Positions 33,811-43,435 of a stretch of 64,000 bases of DNA are shown piece by piece; position 1 is the first letter of the stretch, and each line of letters starts with the position of its first letter. Under the pieces are notes generated by a model, which saw only the letters and a program-made list of their open reading frames with translations, did not search any database and was not told the DNA's origin. A program made the translations under genes and the position numbers. Source of the stretch: Chryseobacterium jejuense (GTDB taxonomy: Bacteria > Bacteroidota > Bacteroidia > Flavobacteriales > Weeksellaceae). Location: positions 62,001 through 126,000 of the forward strand of contig NZ_JAGIPR010000009.1 of assembly GCF_017877355.1 (NCBI RefSeq), given 5' to 3'.

Positions 33811-33853
33811 GATTAGACGGTAACAACCATGTTTTCTCTTATTGAAGTTTTAT

Positions 33854-33861
33854 TATCTTTG
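33854..33861 (+). promoter_or_regulatory. Candidate -7 box of the GT-C-like gene
   Basis: TATCTTTG, 22 nt before the ATG at 33884; a TTG at 33842 is too close to be the -33 element. Confidence 0.35.
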
Positions 33862-33883
33862 AGATCTTATATTTATTCTTAAA

Positions 33884-35476
33884 ATGGAAGTAGTCCGAAA
33901 TATAGGTTTGCGCAGTTTCTTACTGTCTTTTATCCTTTTTTTCTCAGTTTGTCTGTTGTATTATATCAATTCTGTTCTGAAAACTGAGGGACACTACATC
34001 TATCCATTGGATGATGCCTACATTCATCTTGCCATGGCCAAGAATTTTGCATTGTATGAAGTATGGGGAATGACAAAATATCAGTTTTCTTCTACTTCCT
34101 CTTCTCCATTATTTACTTACATGCTGAGTGTGTTGATTAAAATTTTTGGAAACAATGATCAGATTCCGTTGTATTTCAATGTTATTTTTAGCATTGGAAT
34201 ACTTTATGTTCTTTCTGAATATTATGCTGAAGTTTTTAAAGAAGTTAAAAAAACAGCTTTAGCCGTACTTTTTACTGCTTTCTTTATTGTGCTTCCTTTG
34301 AATATTCTTTCAGGGATGGAACATGTTTTCCAGGTGTTTCTGTTTGTTGTTAATATTTTTTGTTTTTCCCATTATAAAGATAAGAAGCTTGCTGTATTTG
34401 GCTTTTATTTCAGTTTGCTGTTAATGGGATTAGTCCGTTTCGAAAGCATGTTTTACTTTGTAATTTTGGCTTTTATGTTTGCTTTTGTCAGAAAATGGAA
34501 GGAAGCATTATTCGTTTTATTGTTGGGGTTCATACCTATTATAGCATTCTGTGCTTGCAATTATCAGCAGGATGGTTATTTCTTTCCTAATTCAGTAGTG
34601 GTAAAAGGAACAAAATTAAGTCTTGATGCAAATATATTAGGACAGCTTAAGGTCATTTTGCTGGATAATCTTTTGCTGAATATCAGTTTTTATAAAATAG
34701 GAATTTTCCCTCTTTTGTTATGCTTAGTGTTCGTTTCCAGAGACTTTAAAACGAAAACAGTAAAAGAAGTATTGAAAGATAACTTTTTATTAATTGTATT
34801 CTCACTGGTGATGATCTGTCATGCTATGTTTGCTGATTTAAAAGGACTCTTGCGATATGAAGCATATATTCTTACAGGCTTTTGTATGGTATTAATACCA
34901 AGATGTAAAGAACTGTTCTTCAATTTTACTGATTATATTAAAAAAGAGAGTCTGGTGAGTTTGTTTATTGCGGCTAATGTTTTCCTTATGCTATATAAAT
35001 GCTGGGTTGCACATCCTATTATGAGTAATGGTGGAAAGAATATTTATGAACAGCAGGTGCAGTCTGCAAAATTTTTACATCAGTTTTATAATACTTCTAA
35101 GGTAGTAGCTAATGATATTGGAGCGGTCAGTTACTATACAAATATTCATTTATTGGATATTGCCGGTCTCGGATCTGTAGAAACAATTCATTTTAATGAA
35201 AATAAAAAAGCATTTGACCAAAAGTTTGGAATTTTTCTTAGTAAATATTGTCTGGATCATCAATATGATATTGCTGTTGTATATGAAGGCTGGATGCAGG
35301 GCTATGTTCCTTCTTATTGGAAAAAAGCAGGTACTTTAAAAATTGAAGACAAGATAACAGTCGCAAGACTGGAAGTTTCCATATATTCTATAAATACGAA
35401 GAATCTGGAAGAACTGAAACAAAACATCAAAAAATTTAATTGGAATAAGAATGTTACTGTTACGATAATAGAATAG
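33884..35476 (+). CDS. GT-C-like membrane glycosyltransferase
   Basis: 530 residues, about ten to eleven membrane helices and a soluble C-terminal part (about 400-530). The first external loop carries YPLDDAYIHLAMAKN with D43-D44, the acidic motif expected in GT-C enzymes that use polyprenyl-phosphate sugars. It would transfer sugar on the periplasmic side to lipid or protein acceptors (inference). It may work with the preceding membrane protein, but each has its own promoter candidate. Confidence 0.7.
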   Translation: MEVVRNIGLRSFLLSFILFFSVCLLYYINSVLKTEGHYIYPLDDAYIHLAMAKNFALYEVWGMTKYQFSSTSSSPLFTYMLSVLIKIFGNNDQIPLYFNVIFSIGILYVLSEYYAEVFKEVKKTALAVLFTAFFIVLPLNILSGMEHVFQVFLFVVNIFCFSHYKDKKLAVFGFYFSLLLMGLVRFESMFYFVILAFMFAFVRKWKEALFVLLLGFIPIIAFCACNYQQDGYFFPNSVVVKGTKLSLDANILGQLKVILLDNLLLNISFYKIGIFPLLLCLVFVSRDFKTKTVKEVLKDNFLLIVFSLVMICHAMFADLKGLLRYEAYILTGFCMVLIPRCKELFFNFTDYIKKESLVSLFIAANVFLMLYKCWVAHPIMSNGGKNIYEQQVQSAKFLHQFYNTSKVVANDIGAVSYYTNIHLLDIAGLGSVETIHFNENKKAFDQKFGIFLSKYCLDHQYDIAVVYEGWMQGYVPSYWKKAGTLKIEDKITVARLEVSIYSINTKNLEELKQNIKKFNWNKNVTVTIIE

Positions 35477-35590
35477 ACACCAGTTATAGTCTTCTTTTCA
35501 GAAGGTATTTATTTCCCGTTTTGTTGATTTTTCCTTAAATTCTTAAGGAATAGATAACAATTTGTTAATGAACCCGAAGATTGAGTTTTC

Positions 35591-35598
35591 TAGCTTTG
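35591..35598 (+). promoter_or_regulatory. Candidate -7 box of the phosphodiesterase gene
   Basis: TAGCTTTG, identical to the -7 of the metal-efflux operon, 31 nt before the ATG at 35630. No TTG at standard spacing. Confidence 0.4.
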
Positions 35599-35629
35599 CA
35601 CTCGAAATATACTAGTAAAGTAAAAAGCA

Positions 35630-36598
35630 ATGAAGAAGTTTTTCCTATATTCTATCTTATCAGTATTCATGTTGTCATGCAGCAGTAACGATATAGATGC
35701 ACAAACACAGACGCCAACTCTGCCTACAAAACCGGAAGCCAAATATCAAACTAAAAATGTAGTTCTTCTTGTTGTTGACGGACCTCGTATTTCTGAAACC
35801 TGGGAAGCAGCCAATAAAGAAAATATTCCTAATAGAGTAAGTTTATTGAACCAAGGTGTTTTCATTAGTAATTTTAAAAACAACGGGAATACAAATACAA
35901 ACCCTGGACATAGTGCCATGTGTTCAGGTGTCTATGAAAATATCAAAAATAACGGGACTGAATTACCTGGCTTTCCATCTGTAATGCAACAGTGGCTTAA
36001 GTTCACCGGAGCAGATAAAACAAAAGCATGGGTTATTGCTTCTAAAGATAAACTGGAAGTTTTGAATGATTGTAAATTGGCAGACTGGAAAGGAAAATTC
36101 CAGCCTAGTGTAGATTGTGGAGTGAGCGGAAACGGATCAGGATACCGTGATGACCTTGTTACGATAACAAAAACCAAAGAGGTTATGGCGAAATACAGTC
36201 CGAATGTTATTGTCATCAACCTTAAAGATGTAGATTCTTACGGTCATGCTAATAAATGGGATGAATACATCAAAGCAATTAAGACAACAGATGCTTCCAT
36301 CAAAGAAATCTGGGATTATATCCAGTCACTGCCTGCTTATAAAGATAAAACTACACTTATTGTTTCTAATGACCATGGCAGACATACAGATGCTAACGGA
36401 GGTTTTGCAGAACATGGAGACGATTGTGCAGGATGCAGACATATTGAGTTTTTTGCGATGGGGCCAGATTTTAAAAAGAATGCTACCATCAGCACAGGAA
36501 ATTATGAGCAAATTGATATTGCAAGTACGATGGCTGAACTTTTAGGAGTTCCTACACAATACATGAAAGGAAAAATAATAAAGGATGCCTTTAAATAA
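35630..36598 (+). CDS. Alkaline-phosphatase-superfamily lipoprotein (phosphodiesterase type)
   Basis: 322 residues. MKKFFLYSILSVFMLSC is a lipoprotein signal (C17). The superfamily metal-site order is present: VVLLVVDGPR (D50), the nucleophile region NTNPGHSAMCSG (probably T90), LKDVDSYGHA, and SNDHGRH followed by GFAEHGDDC. It should hydrolyse phosphate mono- or diesters on the periplasmic or outer face with two metal ions. The substrate is unknown. Cys pairs in GDDCAGCRH and NDCK/VDCG may form disulfides. Confidence 0.88.
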   Translation: MKKFFLYSILSVFMLSCSSNDIDAQTQTPTLPTKPEAKYQTKNVVLLVVDGPRISETWEAANKENIPNRVSLLNQGVFISNFKNNGNTNTNPGHSAMCSGVYENIKNNGTELPGFPSVMQQWLKFTGADKTKAWVIASKDKLEVLNDCKLADWKGKFQPSVDCGVSGNGSGYRDDLVTITKTKEVMAKYSPNVIVINLKDVDSYGHANKWDEYIKAIKTTDASIKEIWDYIQSLPAYKDKTTLIVSNDHGRHTDANGGFAEHGDDCAGCRHIEFFAMGPDFKKNATISTGNYEQIDIASTMAELLGVPTQYMKGKIIKDAFK

Positions 36599-36725
36599 AA
36601 CTTTGATTTTTTGATACTAACCTCTATTACTTAAAATGATTCAATAACATAAAAGTAATGGAGGTTTTCAGTGGTTTTGGAAACAAATGAATAAAATTTC
36701 TTGTAAAATAAAACTTCATAACTGC

Positions 36726-36755
36726 TTGTCAATTAAAAAAATATTATTATTTTTG
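36726..36755 (+). promoter_or_regulatory. Promoter of the str operon
   Basis: TTG (36726-36728), 19 bp, TATTTTTG (36748-36755); rpsL ATG at 36780, so a leader of about 18 nt. Confidence 0.8.
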
Positions 36756-36779
36756 CACCCTAAAATAAAAAGCAATTAA

Positions 36780-37193
36780 ATGCCTACTATTCAACAATTA
36801 GTAAGAAAAGGAAGAGCCACGCTTGCCAAGAAGAGCAAATCGGCTGCCCTTGATTCTTGTCCACAAAGACGTGGTGTATGTACGAGAGTATATACAACTA
36901 CACCTAAGAAACCTAACTCTGCACTTAGAAAAGTTGCAAGGGTAAGACTTTCTAACGGTAAAGAAGTTAACGCCTATATCCCGGGCGAAGGACATAATCT
37001 TCAAGAGCACTCGATAGTATTGGTTAGAGGCGGAAGGGTGAAAGACCTACCGGGAGTACGTTACCACATCGTAAGAGGTGCATTAGACACAGCTGGTGTA
37101 AATGGAAGAACTCAGAGAAGATCTAAGTACGGAGCTAAGAGACCTAAACCAGGACAAGCAGCTGCTGCTCCTGCAAAAGGAAAGAAAAAATAA
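36780..37193 (+). CDS. rpsL: 30S ribosomal protein S12
   Basis: 137 residues with the full S12 core (TTPKKPNSALRKVARVRLSNG, the GEGHNLQEHSIVLVRGGRVKDLPGVRYHIVRG signature in order). The lysines at the two classical streptomycin positions (PKKPNS and GRVKDLPG) are wild type. A short Ala/Lys tail (AAAAPAKGKKK) extends the C-terminus. First gene of the str operon. Confidence 0.98.
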   Translation: MPTIQQLVRKGRATLAKKSKSAALDSCPQRRGVCTRVYTTTPKKPNSALRKVARVRLSNGKEVNAYIPGEGHNLQEHSIVLVRGGRVKDLPGVRYHIVRGALDTAGVNGRTQRRSKYGAKRPKPGQAAAAPAKGKKK

Positions 37194-37216
37194 TCATTAA
37201 ATAAGGTACAAAAGCA

Positions 37217-37693
37217 ATGAGAAAGACAAAAGCGAAAAAAAGACCGTTGTTACCAGATCCGAAATTTAATGATCAATTGGTAACGAGATTCGTAAACAAC
37301 TTAATGCTTGACGGTAAGAAGTCAATCGCATTCAAAATTTTCTATGATGCACTAGATATCGTAGAAACTAAAAAAGGGGAAACTGAAAAAACTGCACTAG
37401 AAATCTGGAAAGATGCATTAACTAACGTTATGCCTCACGTAGAAGTACGTTCTAGAAGAGTAGGTGGAGCTAACTTCCAGATTCCTATGCCAATCAGAGC
37501 TGATAGAAAAATTTCTATGGCAATGAAATGGTTAATTAGCTACTCTAAAAAGAGAAATGATAAGTCTATGGCTTTGAAATTAGCTAATGAAGTTGTAGCT
37601 GCTTCAAGAGAAGAAGGTGCAGCTTTCAAAAAGAAATCTGATACTCACAAAATGGCGGAAGCTAACAAAGCTTTCTCACACTTCAAATTCTAA
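37217..37693 (+). CDS. rpsG: 30S ribosomal protein S7
   Basis: 158 residues, starting MRKTKAKKRPLLPDPKF, with the S7 signature MPHVEVRSRRVGGANFQIPMPI. It nucleates assembly of the 16S rRNA 3' domain and lies at the E site. 23 bp after rpsL and 6 bp before fusA. Confidence 0.98.
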   Translation: MRKTKAKKRPLLPDPKFNDQLVTRFVNNLMLDGKKSIAFKIFYDALDIVETKKGETEKTALEIWKDALTNVMPHVEVRSRRVGGANFQIPMPIRADRKISMAMKWLISYSKKRNDKSMALKLANEVVAASREEGAAFKKKSDTHKMAEANKAFSHFKF

Positions 37694-37699
37694 TCTGAA

Positions 37700-39817
37700 A
37701 TGGGAAGAGATCTTAAATTTACAAGAAATATTGGTATCGCTGCTCACATTGATGCAGGTAAGACTACCACTACAGAAAGGATTTTATTCTATACAGGTGT
37801 AAACCACAAAATTGGAGAAGTTCACGATGGTGCTTCTACAATGGACTGGATGGAGCAGGAAGCGGAAAGAGGTATTACTATTACTTCTGCTGCAACTACT
37901 TGTTCTTGGAATTTTCCAACAGATCAAGGAAAACCTTTAGCAGATACTAAACCTTACCACTTCAACATCATTGATACACCGGGACACGTTGACTTCACTG
38001 TAGAAGTAAACAGATCTTTAAGAGTATTAGATGGATTGGTATTCTTATTCTCAGCAGTAGATGGAGTAGAGCCTCAGTCTGAAACAAACTGGAGACTTGC
38101 TGACAACTACAAAGTTGCTAGAATGGGATTCGTAAACAAAATGGACAGACAAGGTGCTGACTTCCTTAACGTGGTAAACCAGGTTAAAGACATGTTAGGA
38201 TCTAACGCAGTTCCAATCGTTTTACCAATTGGTGCTGAAGAAGACTTCAAAGGTGTTGTAGACTTAATTAAAAACAGAGCGATCATCTGGGATGAAGCAG
38301 GACAAGGAGCTACTTTCGAAGTAGTGCCAATTCCTGAAGACATGAAAGATGAAGTTCTTGAATATAGAGAGAAACTAGTTGAAGCTGTTGCAGATTATGA
38401 TGATACTTTGATGGAGAAATTCTTCGAAGATCCGGATTCAATCTCTGAAGAGGAAATCAACGAAGCTCTAAGAAAAGCTACTATCGATTTATCTATTATC
38501 CCAATGACTTGTGGTTCTTCATTCAAGAATAAAGGAGTACAGTTTATGTTGGATGCAGTATGTAAATACTTGCCTTCTCCATTGGATAAAGATGATATCA
38601 AAGGTACTGATCCAAGAACAGACGCTGAAATTACAAGAAAACCAGACGTAAACGAGCCGTTCGCAGCTTTAGCATTTAAGATTGCTACTGACCCATTCGT
38701 GGGAAGATTAGCATTCTTCAGAGCATACTCTGGAAGACTAGATGCAGGTTCTTATATCTTGAACACTCGTTCAGGAGATAAAGAAAGAATCTCTAGAATC
38801 TATCAGATGCACGCTAATAAGCAAAACCCAGTAGAATATATTGAAGCTGGTGATATTGGTGCTGCGGTAGGTTTCAAATCTATCAAAACTGGTGATACAA
38901 TGTGTGACGAGAAAAACCCAATCGTTCTTGAATCGATGGTTTTCCCTGATCCGGTAATTGGTATCGCTGTTGAGCCTAAAACTAAAGCTGACCAGGATAA
39001 AATGGGTAACGCTCTAGCTAAATTGGCTGAAGAAGATCCAACGTTTACTGTTAGAACTGACGAAGCTTCTGGACAAACGATCATCTCTGGTATGGGTGAA
39101 CTTCACTTAGATATCATTGTAGACCGTATGAAGAGAGAATTCAAGGTTGAAGTAAACCAAGGACAACCTCAGGTAGAGTACAAAGAAAACTTAACAAAAG
39201 TTGCCAACCACAGAGAAGTTTACAAAAAGCAATCTGGAGGTAAAGGTAAATTTGCTGACATTGTATTTGAACTAGGACCTGCTGACGAAGGTAAAATTGG
39301 TTTAGAATTCATCAATGAGATCAAAGGTGGTAACGTTCCTAGAGAATTTGTTCCTGCAATTGAAAAAGGCTTTAAAGCTGCAATGAAGAACGGTCCTTTG
39401 GCTGGTTTCGAAGTTGAAGGTATTAAAGTTGTTCTTAAAGACGGATCTTTCCACGCAGTGGATTCTGATGCTCTTTCTTTTGAAATGGCTGCTAAATTAG
39501 GATTTAAAGAAGCGGGACGTGCTGCTAAGCCAGTAATTATGGAGCCTATTATGAAACTGGAAGTTGTAACTCCGGAAGAATATATGGGTAACATCATTGG
39601 TGACCTTAACAAGAGAAGAGGTACTATCAGTGGTCAGGAAGAGAAAAATGGAGCTGTTGTAATCAAAGGTTCTGTTCCACTTTCTGAAATGTTTGGATAT
39701 GTAACTACTCTAAGAACACTTTCATCAGGAAGAGCTACTTCTTCTATGGAATTAGAGAAGTACCAAGCTACTCCACAAAACGTTGCTGAAGAAATCATAG
39801 CTAAAGCAAAAGGTTAA
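37700..39817 (+). CDS. fusA: Elongation factor G
   Basis: 705 residues, normal EF-G length. GTPase motifs: AHIDAGKTTTTERILFY (P-loop), RGITITSAATT (switch), DTPGHVDF, NKMDRQGAD; then domains II-V to EYMGNIIGDLNKRRG. It drives translocation and, with RRF, ribosome recycling. In this operon tuf is absent and rpsJ follows 16 bp downstream. Confidence 0.98.
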   Translation: MGRDLKFTRNIGIAAHIDAGKTTTTERILFYTGVNHKIGEVHDGASTMDWMEQEAERGITITSAATTCSWNFPTDQGKPLADTKPYHFNIIDTPGHVDFTVEVNRSLRVLDGLVFLFSAVDGVEPQSETNWRLADNYKVARMGFVNKMDRQGADFLNVVNQVKDMLGSNAVPIVLPIGAEEDFKGVVDLIKNRAIIWDEAGQGATFEVVPIPEDMKDEVLEYREKLVEAVADYDDTLMEKFFEDPDSISEEEINEALRKATIDLSIIPMTCGSSFKNKGVQFMLDAVCKYLPSPLDKDDIKGTDPRTDAEITRKPDVNEPFAALAFKIATDPFVGRLAFFRAYSGRLDAGSYILNTRSGDKERISRIYQMHANKQNPVEYIEAGDIGAAVGFKSIKTGDTMCDEKNPIVLESMVFPDPVIGIAVEPKTKADQDKMGNALAKLAEEDPTFTVRTDEASGQTIISGMGELHLDIIVDRMKREFKVEVNQGQPQVEYKENLTKVANHREVYKKQSGGKGKFADIVFELGPADEGKIGLEFINEIKGGNVPREFVPAIEKGFKAAMKNGPLAGFEVEGIKVVLKDGSFHAVDSDALSFEMAAKLGFKEAGRAAKPVIMEPIMKLEVVTPEEYMGNIIGDLNKRRGTISGQEEKNGAVVIKGSVPLSEMFGYVTTLRTLSSGRATSSMELEKYQATPQNVAEEIIAKAKG

Positions 39818-39833
39818 TTTTTAAATTAAAGAA

Positions 39834-40139
39834 ATGTCACAAAGAATCAGAATAAAACTAAAATCTTACGATTACAACTTGGTAGACAAGTCTGCTGAGA
39901 AAATCGTAAAAACGGTAAAGGCTACTGGTGCTGTTGTAAACGGTCCAATTCCATTGCCAACGAATAAGAGAATCTTCACAGTGTTGAGATCTCCGCACGT
40001 AAACAAGAAAGCAAGAGAGCAGTTCCAATTATCAGCTCACAAGAGACTAATGGATATCTACTCTTCTTCTTCTAAAACTGTTGATGCTCTAATGAAATTA
40101 GAACTTCCTTCAGGTGTAGACGTTGAAATTAAAGTGTGA
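39834..40139 (+). CDS. rpsJ: 30S ribosomal protein S10
   Basis: 101 residues, full-length S10 (MSQRIRIKLKSYDYNLVDKSAEKIV ... VNGPIPLPTNKRIFTVLRSPHVNKKAREQF). In E. coli this gene heads the S10 operon; here it closes the str operon with a terminator 28 bp after it, and the rest of S10 lies 18.7 kb away. Confidence 0.98.
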   Translation: MSQRIRIKLKSYDYNLVDKSAEKIVKTVKATGAVVNGPIPLPTNKRIFTVLRSPHVNKKAREQFQLSAHKRLMDIYSSSSKTVDALMKLELPSGVDVEIKV

Positions 40140-40166
40140 TAACTGCATACTTTGCAATGATTATAC

Positions 40167-40197
40167 AATCCGTTCCTTTTTAGGGACGGATTTTTTT
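40167..40197 (+). terminator. Terminator of the str operon
   Basis: 9-bp stem ATCCGTTCC / GGGACGGAT (one G-T pair), 6-nt loop, then seven T. Confidence 0.85.
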
Positions 40198-40471
40198 ATT
40201 CCTATCAATCCTTTTAATGAAGGTATGCAAGCCATTTGAAAGCAAATTTACCCAATGTTAATTTGCTTTTTTTTGCTTTTTATTATTGATAATCATGAGA
40301 TAGCCTTGAGAGTTTATCTTTAATAGCTGGAGAGCTCTGTTGATATATTTTTACCATAATTGTAGTGATATTATTGATCTCTTATTAGTGGGTATTGGTA
40401 AGGTGACATATCTCACCTTAGTTTATTTATTTAGAATTATTAAAAATAATAATTTTACAAAAAAATTATTG
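40198..40471. other. AT-rich region upstream of the TonB receptor
   Basis: No gene. GATAATCAT at 40288-40296 with flanks TATTATT/GAGA agrees with about 13 of 19 bases of the classical Fur box, so iron control is possible but weakly supported. An apparent N-terminal extension of the receptor frame from 40340 is not signal-like and was not used. Confidence 0.3.
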
Positions 40472-42481
40472 ATGTTTAGAACAGTATCTTTTTCCTTGCT
40501 TGTTTTAGGATCAGCTTTATTAAGCGGTCAGAAAACTAAAGACACGTTAAAAAGTAACCATATTAATGAAGTAGTAATAACGGGTTCCGGGTATGCTCAG
40601 AAGATCAAGGATACTCCAGCAACTATTTCTGTAATTTCCCAGGCAGATCTTAAAAAAAGAGCCTATAGAGATATTACAGATGCTTTACAGGATGTTCCGG
40701 GTGTTTTCGTTACAGGAGGAGGAAGTACAAGTGATTTCTCAATAAGAGGTGCAGAATCTGGCCAGACATTAGTCTTAATCGATGGTAAAAGAATCAACAC
40801 AAGAGAGACAAGACCAAACTCTGACGGTCCTGGTATTGAGCAGGGATGGATGCCCCCTTTGGAAACCATTGAAAGAATTGAAGTGGTAAAAGGGCCAATG
40901 TCTTCACTATACGGTTCTGATGCAATGGGCGGAGTAATCAATATCATCACTAAGAAACTGAGTGACGGTTGGAGAGGATCTGTTGGAACAAGCTTAATAC
41001 AGCAAGTTCATAAAGAATCAGGAAATACATACCAGATTGATGGATATGCTGCCGGTTCTTTAGTGAAAAACCTTCTTCAAATGAAAGTTACAGGAAGCTA
41101 TTCGGACAGAAATGAAGATAAATTTGTAGGTGGATTTACCGAAAGAGTAATCAAAGCTTTTGGTACAGAATTCAGCCTTACTCCAAATACAAACAATACA
41201 TTTAAGCTAAGCTACGATTATAACCGTCAGGAAAGAAACCAGAATCCGGGTTATTCATTGGGACCTAAAGCAAAAAGTTCACGTAACAACTACGAGAGAA
41301 ATGTATTGGCATTAAGTCATAAAGGAGATTATTCAAACTTCCATACAAATTCTTACATCCAGTATGACAATACTAACAACCCGAACAGGGATATGAGGTA
41401 TGAAACTTTCTCGGCGTACAGTCTTAATAATTTCAACATTAAAGATCATGTGATCAGCTTTGGTGCAGAATACAGATATGAAAGACTGAATGACTTAGGA
41501 AATAAAATGAAGTCTGAAAATGGGGAAGTAGTAACCAAGCTGACTCGTTGGAACTGGTCTGCTTTTGCAGAAGGAAACTGGAAATTGGTTGATAAACTAC
41601 ACTTGGTTACAGGAGCACGTTTAGATAATGATGAGAACTATGGTTCTAATTTTACGCCAAGAGGATATTTAGTATGGAGTGCTACTAACAACTTTACTTT
41701 CAAAGGAGGTGCTTCATGGGGATATAAAGCTCCGGGATTAAGAGCTGTAAATCCAGGATGGGGACAGGTAACCGGTGGTGGAACTCAGGATGGAGTAATC
41801 ATCGGAAACAAAGATCTTAAACCGGAGAAAAGCTTCAATCAGGAACTAACAGTAATGTTTGAAGATAATAAGAAGGTGATTAACCTAAGTGTAACAGGAT
41901 TTAACACAGACTTTAAAAACAAGCTGGTTGAAGTTAGAAAATGTAACAATACAGAAGAATGTAAGCAGTTTGAAGCCCTGTATAATCATATCTATGACTT
42001 TATCTCAACAAGAGAAAATCTTGGTAAGGCAAACAGCATGGGACTTGAAGCGAATCTTGGGGTAAATGTATCAAAGGATATCGTATTAAAAGCAAACTAT
42101 ACCTATACGGATACAAAGATTAAATCTGATGAAATCCCTGCATTGTACAATAAACCATATGCCAGAATCCCTAAGCACATGGCCAATGTAAACCTATCAT
42201 GGAAAGCCAATGACAGCTTCGAATTCTGGTCAAGAGGAAACTACAGAAGTGAGAGCCAGCCGGGAGTAAGCAGAGGGAAAGCACAGGAATACCCAATCCC
42301 ATCTTATTTCCTATTAGATTTAGGAACTGTATACAGACTGAATAAACATGTTCGTTTCACATTTGGTGTGTACAATCTATTAGATAAAGATATCCGTAAT
42401 GATACCAGTGATCCTGCTGCTAATTTTGGTTTCAGAATCGATGGAATCAGATATCAGTTCGGAGCAAACTATTTCTTTTAA
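40472..42481 (+). CDS. TonB-dependent outer-membrane receptor (FepA/CirA-like)
   Basis: 669 residues from the ATG at 40472, chosen because MFRTVSFSLLVLGSALLSGQ is a clean signal peptide. HINEVVITGSG at about 29-39 is TonB-box-like, followed by the plug domain (DALQDVPGVFVTGGG, LVLIDGKRINTRETRPNSDG, ERIEVVKGPMSSLYGSDAMGGVINIITKK) and a 22-strand-type barrel ending in Phe (YFF). The plug resembles catecholate-siderophore/colicin receptors. Its neighbour is an iron permease-like gene, which fits iron uptake. Confidence 0.9.
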   Translation: MFRTVSFSLLVLGSALLSGQKTKDTLKSNHINEVVITGSGYAQKIKDTPATISVISQADLKKRAYRDITDALQDVPGVFVTGGGSTSDFSIRGAESGQTLVLIDGKRINTRETRPNSDGPGIEQGWMPPLETIERIEVVKGPMSSLYGSDAMGGVINIITKKLSDGWRGSVGTSLIQQVHKESGNTYQIDGYAAGSLVKNLLQMKVTGSYSDRNEDKFVGGFTERVIKAFGTEFSLTPNTNNTFKLSYDYNRQERNQNPGYSLGPKAKSSRNNYERNVLALSHKGDYSNFHTNSYIQYDNTNNPNRDMRYETFSAYSLNNFNIKDHVISFGAEYRYERLNDLGNKMKSENGEVVTKLTRWNWSAFAEGNWKLVDKLHLVTGARLDNDENYGSNFTPRGYLVWSATNNFTFKGGASWGYKAPGLRAVNPGWGQVTGGGTQDGVIIGNKDLKPEKSFNQELTVMFEDNKKVINLSVTGFNTDFKNKLVEVRKCNNTEECKQFEALYNHIYDFISTRENLGKANSMGLEANLGVNVSKDIVLKANYTYTDTKIKSDEIPALYNKPYARIPKHMANVNLSWKANDSFEFWSRGNYRSESQPGVSRGKAQEYPIPSYFLLDLGTVYRLNKHVRFTFGVYNLLDKDIRNDTSDPAANFGFRIDGIRYQFGANYFF

Positions 42482-42486
42482 ACCCA

Positions 42487-42693
42487 ATGGAAAAGTTGAA
42501 AAAAATGTTGATGAAATACAATAAAAAATGTTCTTACTAAAGAATATGAGAAGTGATTTTAGATTTGCAGAGAAAAGCAGCTGCTCAAGGAGAGTATTCA
42601 TTCGGATTCAAAGTAAGAAATAACGATATTAATACTGGTTTAGAAAGGAGGAATTACTACAGATTCCTTTCTCAAATTTGTATTAACTTTTAA
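42487..42693 (+). pseudogene. Decayed C-terminal fragment of an exported protein (possible)
   Basis: In one plus-strand frame the sequence after the receptor reads like a protein C-terminus from 42553: AAAQGEYSFGFKVRNNDINTGLERR and NYYRFLSQICINF with a terminal Phe, as in outer-membrane barrels. The same frame has stops at 42538 and 42547, and the only ATG before them (42487) gives 17 codons. No complete gene is possible, so this looks like a remnant. The parent family is not identified. Confidence 0.4.
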
Positions 42694-42719
42694 TTTATTC
42701 ATATCAAATTAATTTTGTA

Positions 42720-42756
42720 AACATTAAGATGAATCAATCATCTTAATGTTTTTTTG
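42720..42756 (+). terminator. Terminator after the receptor and fragment
   Basis: Perfect 13-bp stem AACATTAAGATGA / TCATCTTAATGTT with a 5-nt loop and a T run. Confidence 0.88.
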
Positions 42757-42840
42757 TTATATACTCTTCTATCTTTATTTCAATATTTCTTTTACACGTT
42801 CAGGTTAATTTTATACATTTAATATAAAATAATCTGACCT

Positions 42841-43341
42841 ATGGATCACAAGAATAATAATCTTTTTGAAAAATTTTCAAACTGGGCAGTAAAATTTACA
42901 GGAAGCCAATATGCTTTTATTGGAGCAACATTTGTGGTTGTAGCCTGGGCAGTTACAGGACCTTTTTTTGATTACTCCGAAACCTGGCAGCTGGTTATCA
43001 ATACCGGAACTACCATCATCACCTTTCTAATGGTTTTCCTCATTCAAAAAGCTCAGAACAAAGATTCAAAAGCCATACAGATCAAGCTAAACGAAATCAT
43101 TGCGGCTCATGAAAAAGCAAGTAATAGAATAGTAGATATTGAAGATCTTACCGAAGCAGAGCTGGATCAACTTCATCATTATTACGAGAATCTGGCTCAA
43201 TTTGCCAAGAAAGATGCAGATATCCACACTTCCCATTCCATAGATGCTGCACAGAGAAATCAGGATTATAAATATGAATTCTTCAAAAGAAAACATGAGG
43301 AATGGCTGCAAAAGCAAGAGCAAAAGAATAAAGGAGAATGA
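42841..43341 (+). CDS. Low-affinity iron permease family protein
   Basis: 166 residues. Two membrane helices (about 20-42 and 50-72) enclose the family motif (FSNWAVKFTGSQYAFIGATF ... WQLVINTGTTIITFLMVFLIQKAQNKDS), which I recognise as the low-affinity iron permease family (PF04120). The C-terminus is a soluble acidic helix region (DIEDLTEAELDQLHHYYENLAQFAKKD). The transport role of bacterial members is inferred from yeast Fet4 and is not firmly shown. The stop codon lies in the stem of its terminator. Confidence 0.8.
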   Translation: MDHKNNNLFEKFSNWAVKFTGSQYAFIGATFVVVAWAVTGPFFDYSETWQLVINTGTTIITFLMVFLIQKAQNKDSKAIQIKLNEIIAAHEKASNRIVDIEDLTEAELDQLHHYYENLAQFAKKDADIHTSHSIDAAQRNQDYKYEFFKRKHEEWLQKQEQKNKGE

Positions 43342-43360
43342 TTTTTCATTCTCTTTTTTT
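43334..43360 (+). terminator. Terminator overlapping the iron permease stop codon
   Basis: 8-bp stem GAGAATGA / TCATTCTC with loop TTTT and seven following T. The stop codon TGA is the end of the 5' arm. Confidence 0.82.
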
Positions 43361-43435
43361 ATTAAAAAATAAGGATGCTATTATTCAATATAAGTTGTAA
43401 ATTTATGTTAAACTAAAACTGAAAAACCAAAAGCC

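Noticed and set aside
40288..40296. Fur box upstream of the TonB receptor
   Set aside because: Only about 13 of 19 bases agree with the consensus, which is common by chance in AT-rich DNA; kept only as a remark.
40340..40471. N-terminal extension of the TonB receptor
   Set aside because: The extra 44 residues are not a signal peptide, while the internal ATG at 40472 gives a clean one.
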